20,645 bases of DNA, taken from positions 1-20,645 of the forward strand of contig JALLPB010000194.1 in the NCBI GenBank assembly GCA_036939975.1, written 5' to 3'. Of this stretch, positions 19,657 through 20,645 are shown piece after piece; position 1 is the first letter of the stretch; each line of letters starts with the position of its first letter. Below the pieces are notes generated by a model that was not told the DNA's origin, searched no databases, and saw nothing but the letters and a program-made list of their open reading frames with translations. A program made the translations under genes and the position numbers. The stretch comes from Cyclostephanos tholiformis (Eukaryota; Bacillariophyta; Thalassiosirophyceae; Thalassiosirales; Thalassiosiraceae).

Positions 19657-19763
19657 TATAAGTTGTGAATTGGGTGTGGCTGTTTTATCTGGGTGGCCAA
19701 GTTTACAACCTTGTATAAGTGGTGAATTGGTTGTGGCTGTTTTATCTGGGTGGCCAAGTTTAC
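19657..19763. repeat. 57-bp tandem duplication
   Basis: Two copies at 19657-19713 and 19714-19763 (second slightly short) share TATAAG, GTGAATTGG, TGTGGCTGTTTTATCTGGG and TGGCCAAGTTTACA with few mismatches. Both lie in non-coding sequence. Translated frames there only mirror the repeat. Confidence 0.92.
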
Positions 19764-20185
19764 ATTGCTCATGGTGTTGGAAGTTGGTATCTGCATTGGC
19801 AGTGATGTTTTTACCGATGTCTCTTCCTGAATTCATGGGTGCCGGAACTTGTAGGGGCCAGTGATAGTGATATCAGTGCCAATGGTTATGAAAGGGCAAA
19901 AGTGTAATCTGGTTGAAGCTGGATTGAATGATACATCAAAGGGGCATGAGGTTGTGTCCAATGCGAGGTGGAAATTAAGGTCAATGTCTGAGGGTGTGTT
20001 TGGTTAAGTTCCTGCAGCAGCTGAAAGTGCAGATCTGAGAGCAGTAGCAAATCCCATACCAGAGACTTTTGTATCCTATAGAGGAAACTGTACACAAATA
20101 GTCTAGAGAGAAAAAATATGACCCTTCATGAGTGGCAAAGCCCATCTCCAACTATTGCCCAAAACTACTATTATCCATTTCCCAC
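19764..20185. other. Non-coding stretch, nothing recognised
   Basis: No supported ORF, RNA gene or repeat is seen on either strand. It continues the TG/CA-rich, CpG-poor composition of the preceding sequence. Confidence 0.35.
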
Positions 20186-20419
20186 AGGTGTGTGAACTCG
20201 AGCCCAACAATTTTTTTGTCCACCTCTTTCTTGAAACACGTGTATCAAGCACGATAAATGACAACCCACTCAAACAAAAGGGGAGTTGTGTGTGACAACT
20301 TTTCTCAGCTTTTTTGTCCTCCATGTAATATTGGTTCCTACATAGAAAGTGATGGTCAAAGGACAAAACTCCCAAGCAATAACAAAAAAATTGTTGGGCC
20401 AGGGAGGATTCACACACCT
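20186..20419. mobile_element. Foldback/MITE-like element with imperfect terminal inverted repeats
   Basis: The left arm at 20186-20219 begins AGGTGTGTGAA and ends GCCCAACAATTTTTTTGT. The right arm at 20382-20419 has the exact inverse of both blocks, with a 4-bp longer spacer between them. Total span is about 234 bp with no coding capacity, as in non-autonomous MITEs. I could not identify a confident target-site duplication. Confidence 0.65.
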
Positions 20420-20496
20420 TAAGGGAGTGGGACTCACTATGCTGCTCATTTGGGACTGGTCTGTCTGATGGTACACACTGATGTTTCACCATTCAT

Positions 20497-20523
20497 CTAG
20501 AGCTCTTAAGATAATAGCTCTAG
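20497..20523. repeat. Hairpin CTAGAGCT/AGCTCTAG
   Basis: Perfect 8-base arms around an 11-base AT-rich loop. It lies about 80 bp past the foldback element. No downstream poly-T or gene context suggests a specific role. Confidence 0.7.
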
Positions 20524-20645
20524 ACACACAATCAATCCGCTCACTCCTCTCTTAAGGGGTGCTCCATGTCATCAAGGTACTCTCTGACACGAGCCCAGAA
20601 GTTCACTGTAACTTGTGTAACCATTGTTACACTTTAGGCATGCCT
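20524..20645. other. Window end, non-coding
   Basis: No gene seen. A small hairpin GTGTAA/TTACAC occurs at 20615-20632. Confidence 0.3.

Noticed and set aside
17045..20645. tRNA, rRNA or other structured RNA genes
   Set aside because: No cloverleaf, B-box-like pair or rRNA-like segment was recognised by eye; only simple hairpins were found.

Overview
The window is eukaryotic and most likely a diatom nuclear genome. The signs are short GT-AG introns of about 70-220 bp, Ser/Pro 'PSxxPS' stalk repeats, a membrane-proximal domain of a kind I associate with diatoms, a fragment resembling a diatom gag-like ORF, and chitin-active secreted proteins. This is inferred from protein style; no marker fixes the species.

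Layout: (1) 285-10764 (+) is one very large 15-exon gene. Joining the GT-AG exons gives an uninterrupted frame of 8,982 nt (2,993 aa): signal peptide, a low-complexity basic pro-region, eight six-cysteine modules separated by Pro/Thr/acidic linkers, a family GH18 chitinase domain with an intact DxxDxDxE motif, a ninth six-Cys module, 21 cysteine-rich modules of about 65 aa, and a hydrophobic C-terminus that looks like a GPI-anchor signal. (2) 10765-12899 separates two convergent genes. It holds a decayed mobile element: a ~75-bp direct repeat at both ends, a truncated gag-like ORF on the minus strand, and a block full of GAATAT/ATATTC motifs. (3) 12900-16009 (-) is a two-exon gene (1,007 aa) for a single-pass membrane protein with an SdrD-B/Cna-B-like domain, a PSxxPS stalk, a conserved membrane-proximal domain, a TM helix and two cytoplasmic PDZ domains. 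(4) 16010-20645 carries no host gene I can support. It contains a small DUF6818/Myb-like ORF of transposon type with a frame-broken continuation, a decayed tandem array with a ~200-bp period, a 57-bp tandem duplication, a foldback (MITE-like) element, several hairpins and long G runs. From about 17.3 kb on it is strikingly poor in CpG.

The two host genes both encode extracellular multidomain proteins of cell-surface or cell-wall type. They could act in chitin/wall remodelling and in surface sensing or adhesion, but adjacency is the only link. The rest reads as a repeat-rich, probably methylated, decaying transposon landscape.
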